Positions 45,118 through 58,461 of a stretch of DNA of 64,000 nucleotides are shown here, one piece after another. This stretch comes from Vesta saturnalis (lineage: Eukaryota; Arthropoda; Insecta; Coleoptera; Lampyridae): contig JARFJB010002134.1 of NCBI GenBank assembly GCA_036346205.1, positions 1 to 64,000 on the forward strand. Direction: 5' to 3'. Position 1 is the stretch's first letter. Every line of letters starts with the position of its first letter. The notes below the pieces were generated by a model that was given only the letters and a program-made list of their open reading frames with translations, was not told the origin of the DNA and ran no database searches. The position numbers were made by a program, and so were the translations under genes.

Positions 45118-45118
<1 letters not shown>
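44479..45118. other. Possible intron sequence with an old transposon end
   Basis: AT-rich. At about 44896 ACAGGATGATTCATTAACAT resembles a Tc1/mariner terminal repeat but no partner was found. The (TA)n tract at 45119-45178 follows. Confidence 0.3.

Positions 45119-45178
<60 letters not shown>
45119..45178. repeat. (TA)n microsatellite
   Basis: Directly abuts the left end of mariner-like element A. Confidence 0.95.
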
Positions 45179-45181
<3 letters not shown>

Positions 45182-48100
45182 GGTGTTTCATTAAGGCTGG
45201 CCACCGGCCATATTTCAGAAACTAGTGAACATAAAAAGTGGAGAAAAAAAATTCATTATAAAAGTCGCCACGAGAAAATCCTGGAAATTATTTTTAAGTT
45301 CCGTAATTCATCGCAAGGGGGCGCAATTGAAAATTAAAAAATAAAATTATAAATTTCTCCGAAAATTCCCACATTAAGGCATACCTTTGGTAACATCGTT
45401 AGAAAGCTTAGACAATTCTGCATCATTTTGGTCTAAGGCTCATTGGCGTACCGACCTTAATAAGAGTGGGGGAAGCTATTGAATGTGTAATCATTTAAAT
45501 CGCTGTTATTTTTAAACGACTTATCCGATTGTAGTAAACCTAGGCTTGTTTAGAAGAAAAAGGTAAGTACTTTTAACTGTCACATCCATTGGTACGCGAT
45601 AGCTCATAATAAAATTGTTAGAGGGCGCAATTTGTAATAATACCAGTATTTTTGATTTTATTTAGAAAAATTAAATCATACGGTATAATTATGACATGAT
45701 AAGCGGAAAGTAGCTTAAATTTGTAACAAAAAACGTAAATAACGCAATTTGATATCTTTATTTGTTCCAGAGTTATGGCGAAAAGAAGACTTTTTAACCG
45801 TTTAATTTAATAATTGATTGTTGCTATGGTTTCTTAAGGTGTATAGGTTGGATTAGTAATGAGGAATCTGCATTTATCATAGTCAGTGCCTCCCTTCATA
45901 CTCTATCTAGGCTTAGTACTAGTCCAAACTAAGCAAATTGCAAAATTTGGAGCGTGTTTAGAGGCCAACGGGCCATAACAACGATATCAAAGTAATGATT
46001 GATTTTTGTTTAAGAAACTTTTCAATAGAATGGTAAAAAATCATGAACAACTGTTAAAAAACAAGTGAAAAGCTATAAATGTTCAAATTGACGGCCGTTT
46101 TGTAAAATACAACTATTAATTCTTCTTCTTGTACTGGAAACAGCTGTTTCGATTTCGTCTCGTGGAATCGAATTTATTGCAATTTCAATTCGGTGAATCA
46201 TGTCCTCTCGGGTGGTTGGTCTCGTTTCGTAAACAATATCTTTTATTCTTCCCCACAAGTAGAAATCTAATACAGTTAAATCCGGGGATCTAGGTGGCCA
46301 CGGAAACAAACTACCCCTTCCCATCCAGCGATTTGGGTATCTAACATTTAAGAAATCGCGGACTCTTCGGGAATAGTGTGAAGGACATCCATCATGTTGA
46401 TACCACAGGGATGCTCTCACGTCAAGGGGAATGTCTTCTAAAAGATTGGGCAAGTCATTTTGTAAAAAGTTTAAATAAGATTCACCATTTAGGTGTCCAT
46501 GAAAAACAAATGGTCCGATAATTCTGTCACCTAAAACACCACACCACAAATTTACACTCCATCTGTTTTGGTGATCCACTTCGCGCATCCAGTGAGGATT
46601 TGTTTGCGACCAATAATGCATATTGTGCAAATTAACTCTGCCGCAGCTAGTAAAAGTAGCCTCATCGGTCCATAAAACTTTGGAAAGGAATCGAAGATTT
46701 TCACTACATGTCTCTCAGCCAATAGCAATAGTCGAGTCGCCTGTCAAAATCAGTGTCTGATAAAGCCTGGTGTAAAACTAGATGATAAGGATGCAGCTTA
46801 AAATCCTTAAAATTCTGAACACAGAAGCAACACTTACACCTAGTTCTGTGGAAATCTCCTGATGCTTACGTGAGGCTCCGATTCTACGTACGCAAGAACA
46901 TTAATACTATTGTCTTCATTTCTTATGCGACGTCTTCTGACAGGAAGTGGAATACGTCGTACATTTCCTGTTTGTCTTAAACGTGTTGCCATTCGCCGAA
47001 ACACTTTTCTAGTGTAGTGCCCTCGATCAGGATATCTGATAGCGTATTGTCGTTCCGCAATAGCTGCATTTTGAAAACATTCATAATACACGGCAAGCAT
47101 GTCGTAAGCTTCGGCATTGGTATACGACATTTTGAAGGATAGCACTAATTTCTGATAAGGTACAATGAAACCCAAAACTAATGAAGGAAAAATTTTTACA
47201 ACACAACATCAATAAAAATTAAGTAAGTTGACAACTTTTTCAATTTATTTACCTCCATGGAAACGAGCCGACTTTGTTCCGCAGCAAATTAGATTATTAT
47301 TTTAAAACACACCACATTAGAATTATGCCTTAGAAGTTTTATATGATGTTATGAACGTACAGAAGAAGAATTAATAGTTGTTTTTTACAAAACGGCCGTC
47401 AATTTGAACATTTATAGATTTTCACTTGTTTTTTAACAGTTGTTCATGATTTTGTACCATTCTATTGAAAAGTTTCTTAAACAAAAATCAATCATTACTT
47501 TGATATCGTTGTTATAGCCCGTTGGCCTCTAAACCCGCTCCAAATTTTGCAATTTGCTTAGTTTGGACTAGTCCTAAGCCTAGATAGAGTGTAAAGGGAG
47601 GCACAGACTATGATAAATGCAGATTCCTCATTACTAATCCAACCTGTACACCTTAAGAAACCATAGCAACAATCAATTATTAAATTAAACGGTTAAAAAG
47701 TCTTCTTTTCGCCATAACTCTGGAACAAATAAAGATATCCAATTGCGTTATTTACGTTTTTTGTTACAAATTTAAGCTACTTTCCGCTTATCATGTCATA
47801 ATTATACCGTATGATTTAATTTTTCTAAATAAAATCAAAAATACTGGTATTATTACAAATTGCGCCCTCTAACAATTTTATTATGAGCTATCGCGTACCA
47901 ATGGATGTGACAGTTAAAAGTACTTACCTTTTTCTTCTAAACAAGCCTAGGTTTACTACAATCGGATAAGTCGTTTAAAAATAACAGCGATTTAAGTGAT
48001 TACACATTCAATAGCTTCCCCCACTCTTATTAAGGTCGGTACGCCAATGAGCCTTAGACCAAAATGATGCAGAATTGTCTAAGCTTTCTAACGATGTTAC

Positions 48101-48311
48101 CAAAGGTATGCCTTAATGTGGGAATTTTCGGAGAAATTTATAATTTTATTTTTTAATTTTCAATTGCGCCCCCTTGCGATGAATTACGGAACTTAAAAAT
48201 AATTTCCAGGATTTTCTCGTGGCGACTTTTATAATGAATTTTTTTTCTCCACTTTTTATGTCCACTAGTTTCTGAAATATGGCCGGTGGCCAGCCTTAAT
48301 GAAACACCCTG
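45179..48311 (-). mobile_element. Tc1/mariner-like element A with ~950-bp TIRs
   Basis: It begins CAGGGTGTTTCATTAAGG at 45179 and ends CCTTAATGAAACACCCTG at 48311, 3133 bp with TA on both sides. The arms 45179-46130 and 47360-48311 are nearly perfect inverted copies, far longer than typical mariner TIRs. The unique centre (~1.2 kb) holds most of a DD41D transposase on the minus strand. High arm identity suggests recent activity or arm homogenisation. Confidence 0.9.
46073..47130 (-). pseudogene. DD41D Tc1/mariner transposase A (frameshifted)
   Basis: The N-terminus from ATG 47130 (MSYTNAEAYDMLAVYYECFQ, then RYPDRGHYTRKVFRR) is a helix-turn-helix DNA-binding part. The frame is lost between about 46860 and 46710. 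The catalytic part resumes with LWTDEATFTSCG (first Asp), LWYQHDGCPSH (second Asp) and SPDLTVLDFYLWG (third Asp), with 41 residues between the last two, and ends ILQNGRQFEHL at 46073. The last ~20 codons lie inside the left TIR, so the right arm carries an inverted copy of the gene's 3' end. It would cut and paste the element at TA sites if intact. Confidence 0.8.
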
Positions 48312-48324
48312 TATATATATTGTA

Positions 48325-49218
48325 CAGTGAGTCCCAGAAGTTATGTCTAAATTCATTTAAAGTTCAAGTGTCTAGTTTTTGGAGAAACGCTCGAACACGT
48401 TGATTTGTATTTTTGACTGCGGTTTTTTTAGTAGTAAAGTTTTGTATATAGGGTGGCCCAAACATAAGTTACGACCACCAACTTGATTTTGTCAAACGGA
48501 AACATGTGTTTTTTATTTCATTTTCTGAATCTGCTTTGAATTCTAAGTAAATCTCATGTACCATGTCTTATACCTGTAGTCAACAGATCTCGAGATATTT
48601 GCCAAAAAACATATATTGTCTTTATAAAACTGTCGCGAACACTTGCAAAATAATCGTATCCAAGGTGATCCATAAACAATAGGTACATGTTCTCATTTAG
48701 TTGTGTATGTCAATTTATTTCTGACGGCGAATTTCAACATTTGGTGAAATTAACGCAACGAGGAAAAATTGTAATTCTCTGCATGATTGGATTTGGCGAT
48801 AAAACACGTACAGAAATAGCAGATAGTGCACATTTTGAACATTTGATTTGATTTGTTGTTTTTTTTAATAAATTGTTCCTTTTGACAGAAAACAAAGGCC
48901 GCCTTCTTTGATACGGCCTTAATTGTTGACACGTTCAATTGTAAATTCCTCGAGATCTGTTGACTTTAGGTATAGGACATGGTACATGGGATTTACTCAG
49001 AATTCAAAGCAGATTCAGAAAATGAAATAAAAAACAGGTATTTCCATTTGACAAAATCAAGTTGGTGGTGGTAACTTATTTTTGGGCTACTCTACATACA
49101 AAATTTTACCGCTAAAAAAACCGCAGTCAAAAATAAAAATCGACGTGTTCGAGCTTTTCTCCAAAAACTAGACCCTTGAACTTTAAATGAATTTAGACGT
49201 AACGTCTGGGACTTACTG
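48325..49218. mobile_element. Mariner-type deletion derivative B with ~270-bp TIRs
   Basis: Ends CAGTGAGTCCCAGAAGTTAT (48325) and, inverted, CAGTAAGTCCCAGACGTTAC (to 49218). The arms continue through ACTAGACACTTGAAC-type sequence and AAAACCGCAGTCAAAAATA to the CTCGAGATCTGTTGACT region. The centre (about 48737-48815, plus strand) keeps a transposase N-terminal piece, LVKLTQRGKIVILCMIGFGD, resembling a Tc1/mariner helix-turn-helix. No catalytic domain remains. Confidence 0.75.
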
Positions 49219-49220
49219 TG

Positions 49221-49222
<2 letters not shown>

Positions 49223-49310
<88 letters not shown>
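49223..49310. repeat. (TA)n microsatellite between elements B and C
   Basis: About 85 bp of TA, becoming TACATATACATATA at its right edge, directly joined to the end of element C. Confidence 0.95.
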
Positions 49311-49611
49311 CTGTGTCCCAAATTGGTGTTGCATGTATGGCTATCTATGTTATTATAAGGGCTGCAAAATCGGTCAAATGGGCAACGTTTCTCAGGATTC
49401 TATTACCATTTAAGAAGTGCAATTGTTTTTGGTTTTTTCAAGAAATTGCGGGAAACTAAAATGGTGCATTTTTGACAGACCCCCCCGTAGCCCAGTTATT
49501 AGAGAACATACGGTATTTTGGTTTAAACGTTCTATGGGTACTTTTTAAGAACTTTACAATAAAAAATAAATCAAAAGAATATCTTTTTCAGATTTCGAGA
49601 TAATGACTATA

Positions 49612-49852
49612 GCTTAATTAAAACATAAACATCAGCCTGTTATTAATATAACAGTTTGAGAAACGTATAAACCCAACTATAGAATTAAATTTTAGTAAAG
49701 AATAACTAGGTCATTAAGAATGAAATGTTTTAATTTTTCAACTTTGACAAAATTGTTTTCAACATCTTTAACAATTTTAATAGATATTACTACTGACGAA
49801 GATAACTGTAAGTGTTATCGAAACGTTTAGATTGTATAATTTAAAATAGATT
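49612..49852. mobile_element. ~240-bp insertion in the left arm of C, with hammerhead-like motif
   Basis: The arm sequence AGATTTCGAGATAATGACTA is found before (49592) and again after (49850, one mismatch) the insert; the right arm has only one copy. The insert ends with CTGACGAAGATAACTGTAAG then TGTTATCGAAACGTTTAG, the motif also seen at 38014. The retroposon family is unknown. Confidence 0.45.
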
Positions 49853-50203
49853 TCGAGATAATGAGTATAGCTTTCTTTTTTCTTATGGACGACATATTTC
49901 ATTATTAATGTATTAAATAGCATTTTTTTCTTCTTTTTAAAATGTATCACAACATGGTATTTTCTTTTCAATGAATAGTGATATAAGAAAAAAATGTTAA
50001 GTTGCCTGTAAATCGCATAAAATTGTTAATCTAGTTAGGCCATGGTTCACTATAACGTTAGTTTTATGACGTTCACTAATTAATACCTTCTTCAGTAGGG
50101 AACTGAATGCTTTAATAATTATGAAAAAGTACAAGCTAGACAAAAAAAAACAGACTTTTGCGATCATTTACAATTAAATCTGATACAAATCGATTATAAC
50201 TGC

Positions 50204-51218
50204 CTAATTTAAACCACTTTGATCAAAACATATTTGACAACGATTTTGCAGAGAGTTTATTGCCCTCGTTAATGTGTTTCTATTCACAGCATGCTTAGCG
50301 TTTCGGATTCTTTCTTCTAAAATTGCAATATTTTCTGGAGCTTCAAATGCGAAAGTTTCGTTCTTAGTGGGTCCCCATAAAAAGAAGTCAAGGGGATTTA
50401 TGTCAGGGGATCTAGCAGTCCACATAATGTCGCCATTATTCGCAATTAATCTGTTGGGAAAATTTTGTTCTAAATAATTTTTTACGACGGCAGCATTATG
50501 AGCCGGACAACCATCGTGAATAAACCAAATTTAATCCAAGTTCCCCACAGTTGCCCTTACAGCTGGCATTATTTGCTCTTGTAAGAGATCAAGATATCGT
50601 GCTACATTTAAATTGAAATTAATCTATTATACCGCACCAAACACTAAATCCATATTTTGTTTGAAATCGTCTTAGTGAGGTGAGTTGTGGGTTTCCTACA
50701 GCCCAGTGACGCGTATTACGCGTGTTGAAAACTTCGCACTTGGTAAATCAAGTTTCATCAGCCCATAAAATTTTCATACAAAAATTGGGATTTTCTCGCA
50801 TATTTTGGATGTACCATTCACAAAATCTTACTCCTCGTGGAAAATCGTTTGCCTTGTACTATCCTAGACTTGTATGGTTGGTATTTATTGGCGTCCAGTA
50901 CTTGACGGACGAATGACTTAGGAATATTTGTTTCATTACCAATTTTTCTAACCGATGCTGTGGGGTTATTGATAGTGTATTGTAACACACGATTATTTCT
51001 TTCCTCATTTTCACAGCATATTTATGATTTGTGGGTTCTACAAACCTTCCATAATTCAGCAAATTCAATAACAGATTTCTAAAATGTTTTGCGTTTGGTT
51101 TATGTCGTTCAGGAAATGTATTTTCATAAATTTCAGCAGTCGCTGCAGCGTTTCTGTGGGCTTCGAAGTAGATTTCTAACATGTCAATTTTTTCTTCATT
51201 TGTATAATTAAGAGCCAT
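50204..51218 (-). pseudogene. DD41D transposase C (degenerate)
   Basis: The N-terminus from ATG 51218 (MALNYTNEEKIDMLEIYFEA, then TFPERHKPNAKHFRNL) is followed by decayed sequence. The catalytic blocks are ILWADET (first Asp, about 50765), WFIHDGCPAHN (about 50505-50525) and RSPDINPLDFFLWG (about 50360-50410), with 41 residues between the last two acidic residues, ending at 50204. Several stops and shifts are present. Confidence 0.7.
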
Positions 51219-51867
51219 GTCTAATGGTTGGGAATTATGATTTAATGGAAATTAAATTAAACACCAAAAACAAGCAATTGCGAATTAAGAAAAACGAATT
51301 AAATGCAATGGACTCAACACAAAAGGTAATTTTAATTAAACCAACTAAAATTTGACAGTTAGTTCTAAGATAAACATATTGTTAGCTGCTCACCTACTAA
51401 GACCTTATCGAACATAGCAACAACCTTTTTAGATATTTGTTTATTAGTATTCATTGAAAAGAAAATACCACGTGATACATTTTTGAAAAGAGGAAAAAAA
51501 AGCTATTTAATGCAATAGGAATCCAACATGGCGTCCATAAGAAAAAAGAAAGCTATAGTCATTATCTCGAAATCTGAAAAATATATTCCTTTGTTTAATT
51601 TTTTATTGTAAAGTTTTCAAAAAAATACCCGTAGAATGTTTAAACCAAAATACCGTATGTTCTCTAATAACCCAGCTACGTCGGGGGTGGGGGGGCAGCC
51701 AAAAATGTACCATTTTGGTTTCCCGCAATTTCTTCAAAAACCAAAAACAATTGATAAAATGTAATAGCACTCCTGGAATGGTAATAGAATCCTGAGAAAC
51801 ATTGTCCATTTGACCGATTTTGCAGCTCTCATAATAACAGAGATAACCGTACATGCAGCACCAATTT

Positions 51868-53715
<1,848 letters not shown>

Positions 53716-53747
53716 AAATATATATACATATATATATATATATATAT
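53716..53747. repeat. Short (TA)n tract at the retrotransposon 3' end
   Basis: TATATATACATATATATATA-type sequence, possibly the 3' tail or the target. Confidence 0.8.
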
Positions 53748-55000
53748 TTAAAATGATAATTTAGTTATAAAAATGGGTGATTTCAAGCTCGATACATGTG
53801 CGAGACATTGTTTGATAGAAATTTGGTTCACGATGGGTTTAAAGTGGATTTGTTTTGGACAAAATAATCTAAATATTATTTATACAATTTGATTTCATCA
53901 TAAAAAGCATTGTGCTACCAACAAAAATGTCAAGAATGTTAAATAAAATTATTTTCGTAAAGTCAATTTAGTATTTCCTTTATTTCAATAAAAATCAGTT
54001 TTTCGAGAGTATTTTAGCAAGTGGATATTTTACAGGTGTTTAAAAATAAATTGTAAAGTTAGAATTATATTAGGTATATTGTGTAAATAGTTTTAGAATG
54101 CAGAAAATGTGATAAATTCATGAAAGGGTTATAATATGGACTTATTAGGAATATTTCTCACATATTTTTGGATGCAACTCTGTGACAAACATAGTGATAT
54201 AATTTTAATAGCAAGAGCAATGCATAGAACATTTTAACACAAAGACATTCACAGCTAGATACATTTTTGTAGTGAAAATTCAAGTAAGTGTGTTAAACGA
54301 TGTGACTTTTTAATGCAACACTATATTATACAATGCAGGTGAAGTGAACATTAAATATAATAAAGACAAGTATTAAAAGCCACCAGCATAACATTTTGAG
54401 TTATAAAAATGTTTTTAAATGTAAGTTATTGGCAATTTTAGATTTAAGTTTGGTTATGTTGTAATTTCTAGGTTTTTTGCACAAATTTATAGTTTTTTTA
54501 TAATATTAGGCTTAAATTATATTCTTAAAGTAATTAATAGGAGTTCTTCCTCAGTATCTCATAGTATTAAAAAGGATACAATGCATTTCACCGCAAAATT
54601 TCATGAAATATGGGGTGAATTTAGAATTTTTTTACATAAACATAAAATTTCTTTAAATTCAAGATTTCAAATTCTAAATGTGTTTTCCTATGTAAAATTT
54701 TACCAGGATTACGTTTATGTAATTAGATTAAGTGTAGCTTGTAAGTTTAGGTAGTTATAAGCAAATTTAAATTAGATTAGGCGATTTCGCATATTATTTT
54801 AAGGAACCATATCTTGTTGGGTGTCTATTCGAAATTTTATATAGTTTTCATTTCTGTCGTTAGTTTTTAAATCCGTTATTGTATAAGAAAGATATGGCCA
54901 AATTTCTATTTTAGTTAAAATTATAAAATTTTTCGACCAATCAGAGACATAGTTACAAAGGTAGATTTGTTAGAAAAAAATTGAAGTTTTAGTAACAACC
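53748..55000. other. Unassigned AT-rich region
   Basis: No supported ORF or repeat. Confidence 0.4.
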
Positions 55001-55002
55001 AA

Positions 55003-55109
55003 AAAGGTATAAAAGGAATTGCCCTGGAAGTGGTGAGCTCTCTATAATTTGTTTTCTTAAAAAAAAAAAAAGGTTAAAATAGTGTTGTGTATTTGTGTTA
55101 CAAGTAAGT
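55003..55109 (+). promoter_or_regulatory. TATA-box promoter with possible noncoding first exon
   Basis: GGTATAAAAGGAATTGCCC gives a strong TATA box at 55008-55015. About 90 bp downstream TTACAAGTAAGTTTTTC is a strong splice donor (GTAAGT at 55104). Together they look like a transcription start with a short first exon. Alternatives are an LTR promoter or chance. Confidence 0.35.
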
Positions 55110-56237
55110 TTTTCTAACCTAATTTAATTATCGGGAAAAAGTTATAAATAACGAAGAGAATATTCTAGAGCAATTGTTTTTATACCGGCAATCATTTAAA
55201 TAGTTCGGTCTCCGACACTTGTTAGTTTTCGGAAAACTTATTACGATTTAATTTGTGTGACGATTTTGTTGAAAGTTTTCGTTTTGTCAAAGTTCATTAG
55301 ATTACGTTTTACCAAATTAAAATCGCAATTATTTTGGTCATTCGTGTTTTATTTCCTGGTACGAATTTCTTTTAAATAATTTACATTTGATCCGGCACCT
55401 AAAATAATAGTTAAATAATAATAAATTTTGGACAACCTTTAAACATTTTATAAACGGTACCATTCAATAAGCATTAATTTATTTAAATAAAAAAATTACC
55501 AAGATAAAATTTGTGACTGGAGTGAAGCCGAATTGAAAGAAAACATTACTATTTTTGGAAGCAAGCATCATCTACAACCCGAGTACCTGTTAGCAGGCAA
55601 TGGGTATATGGTAGCAGCAAGAATCAAGTGGAAAGTGCTTACATCAAATTGGAACAACTTGAAGACATCAGTTTGCACTTGGAACAATATATGTGAGTCA
55701 TGTTTTCATTATAGCCCTATTTATTGTGTACATTGTTGTGTTAAATTTCCTGCAATTATTATCTATTGGGTATATGTATTGGTGTAAAATTTCAAATAAT
55801 ACTTGTGTAAACACCTGTAAAAGAAACAAAATTTTAAATTATTTTCAAATTCTAAATTTAATTGTAAACATAAACATTAATTCTGCAAATCATTGTTTGA
55901 CAGTTTTGACATTTATTAACTTCATTCAATAACGTTACAACGCATGCGTTAGAAGTATAAATTCTATTCAGACTTATTTCTTATACATATATGATATTTT
56001 CTATAAAGTGTAATTCATATAATTACATACAAATTAAATTTAATTTTCCACTAAATCCTGATCCCTATCCCCAAAATGAGATTGAGCTAGTTCGGTGCAC
56101 ACATTAATTATAATCATAATAGTATATTAATATTTATTAAATACTTGATCCCTATCCTCACAATTTAATTATTATATCCCCATATTCGATTATTTAATTT
56201 TTAATTTCCCACTATTTAATTTAATTATATTATTATC

Positions 56238-56240
<3 letters not shown>
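55110..56240. other. Unassigned; one weak gag-like ORF pair
   Basis: At 55497-55690 the frame DKICDWSEAELKENITIFGS and, in another frame, SAYIKLEQLEDISLHLEQY read like parts of a retroelement gag, followed by GTGAGT at 55692. No protease or RT is nearby. This might be a solo fragment of the LTR-type unit suggested by the promoter at 55.0 kb. Confidence 0.2.

Positions 56241-56276
<36 letters not shown>
56241..56276. repeat. (TA)n microsatellite
   Basis: Abuts the left end of element D. Confidence 0.9.
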
Positions 56277-56278
<2 letters not shown>

Positions 56279-56279
<1 letters not shown>

Positions 56280-58437
56280 AGTGTTAATACTAAGTGGTTA
56301 CACCCGAAAATGGCAGTTAGATCTCATTAAAATAAACAACTTTTTTTTGTTCCAATTTTTGATTTTGTATCCCGGTTCGAAGTTATAGCTCTTCGTTTGT
56401 TTTTCGAAAAATAGTCACAACTTCTTTATTTTAAGGACTATTAATAAAAAATAAAAAGTTTCTGAATTAGCTTTCGATTTGTATTTACAACTATTTTCTA
56501 TTTTTTCAAATAACAAAATGGCGACCGATCAAAAATTTCAAACCAAGATATTTTGATAACCATTCGATCGATTTGTGAAAGTAAAACATTTATAAAATCG
56601 TTAAATTATCTACTACAGTATTTGCCTACAAAAAATTTATTAATTAATTACAAAAAAAATTTATTCAGTTAAGTACTAGTATTACGCTCACAACTATTAA
56701 CAAACTAAAAAACATTTAAAACGAAGTAACTTTCTGACATTAAATACTATAGAAACAAAAGGAGTTCGGATGTGAAAAATACACTATAATAAATTTTCAA
56801 AGTGGCCGCCATTCGCAGCAATGCACGCTCGGCAGCGTTTTTTAACGTTGGTAAAGGACTTCTGGCCTTTCTTTGATATCTTCTGCTGCAGCCACGATTC
56901 TAGCCACTAGTTCTAGCTCTGTATTTACTGGTGTCTCATACACCAAGGTCTTCATCTTACCCCAGAAGAAATAGTCTAATGGTGTTAAGTCGGGGCTTCG
57001 GGCTGGCCATGCAATAGGAGCTCTCCTTCCAATCCACTTATTTGTATATTTGCGGTTTAGAAATGCGGTGATTTCTCGCGTTGTATGAGCCGGAGCCCCA
57101 TCATGCTGAAACCAAAGTTTCCGTCTAATGTCTAATGGCAAGTCATCAATAAGTTCCGGTAGCACACTATCCAAGAAAGTCAAATAATTTTCTCCATTCA
57201 AGCGGTTTGGGAGAATGTAGGGTCCAATTACATGCTCCCCTACGATTCCGGCCCATACATTGAATGCAAAACGTTGTTGATATGCACGAGTAAATGTTGC
57301 TTGGGGATTTTCGTCAGCCCACAAGTGATTATTTTTAGAGTTAAATACACCGTTCCTTGTGAAGCAAGCTTCATCAGTGAACAGAATAAATTTTTCAAAC
57401 TCCCTTTGAAGATTACAATGCTGAAGAAGCCAAAGACAGAACATCAGTCTTGGCTGAAAATTGTCAGGTCCCAAAGCTTGCACTTTCTGTCTAGAGTATG
57501 GATGAAGACCTTGTTCTTTCAGAACTTGCCAAACAGACACATGGTTTACATTTAATCTATTCGCTATTACCCTTGTGCTTGTCAATGGATCATCCTCAAC
57601 AATATTAAGTACAGCCTCTTCAAATGCAGGTGTTCGACGTAATCTATTGGAATTTCCACCAATTGTTGGGTAAAACCTACCGGTCTCAGATAATCGTCTA
57701 CAAATTTTTCTAAAAAGTTGATTGACTACTTGGTTGTCGACGATTCGGGTATCTCATCAGTTATATTCGTCGAGCTTCGTTTGCATTATGCCTTGCTTCC
57801 CCAAAAAGCAAAAGCATGTCAAGTAGTCCATCATTTCGATAATAATTCATTATCACATAAAATACAGGCACGACTTTAGAATATGTAATTTTATAACTCA
57901 CAAACAATATCACATCCTTCAGTTTGAAGTGCGAATATCTTGGTTCACTTGTTCTAATCTTGTTTATTGTATAAGGCTCCTTTGATGCAGATGTTTTTAG
58001 TTTGTTAATATGTAGTGTGCATGTGTGACGACACTAACTAAATAATATTTTTTTTAAACAATTGAAAGAACTTATCTAGGCAAATAATGTAGTAGATAAT
58101 TTAACGATTTTATAAATGTTTTACTTTCAAAAATCGATCGAGTGGTTATCAAAATATCTTGGTTTGAAATTTTTGATCGGTCGCCATTTTGTTATTTGAA
58201 AAAATAGAAAATAGTTGTAAATACAAATGTTCTAGCGAATCGACAGCTAATTCAGAAACTTTTTATTTTTTATTAATATTCCTTAAAATAAAGAAGCTGT
58301 GACTATTTTTCGAAAAACAAACGAAGAGCTATAACTTCGAACCGGGGTACAAAATAAAAAATTGGAACTAAAAAGTTGTTTATTTTAATGAGATCTAACC
58401 TGCCATTTTCGGGTGTAACTGCTTATATTAACACCTG
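56279..58437 (-). mobile_element. Tc1/mariner-like element D, 2159 bp, ~360-bp TIRs
   Basis: The left end CAGTGTTAATACTAAGTGG and the right end inverted CAGGTGTTAATATAAGCAG are each preceded by TA. The arms match through TTACACCCGAAAATGGCAG, CGAAGTTATAGCTCTTCGTT and ATCGTTAAATTATCTACTAC (about 56279-56636 against 58079-58437). It contains the most readable transposase of the window. Confidence 0.9.
56784..57850 (-). pseudogene. DD41D transposase D (one stop, two frameshifts)
   Basis: From ATG 57850 (MNYYRNDGLLDMLLLFGEAR) a TAA interrupts after NANEARRI, and a shift near 57735 precedes RLSETGRFYPTIGG. The long open part (57585-56842) has a second helix-turn-helix (TRVIANRLNVNHVSVWQVL), the first Asp in LFTDEACFTRNG, the second in WFQHDGAPAHTT and the third in RSPDLTPLDYFFWG, 41 residues later. 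A shift near 56850 leads to the family C-terminus AANGGHFENLL and TAG 56784-56786. All catalytic residues are present. Confidence 0.85.
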
Positions 58438-58461
58438 TATATATATATATATATATATATA
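58438..58461. repeat. (TA)n tract between elements D and E
   Basis: 23 bp of TA shared between two transposon ends. Confidence 0.9.
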
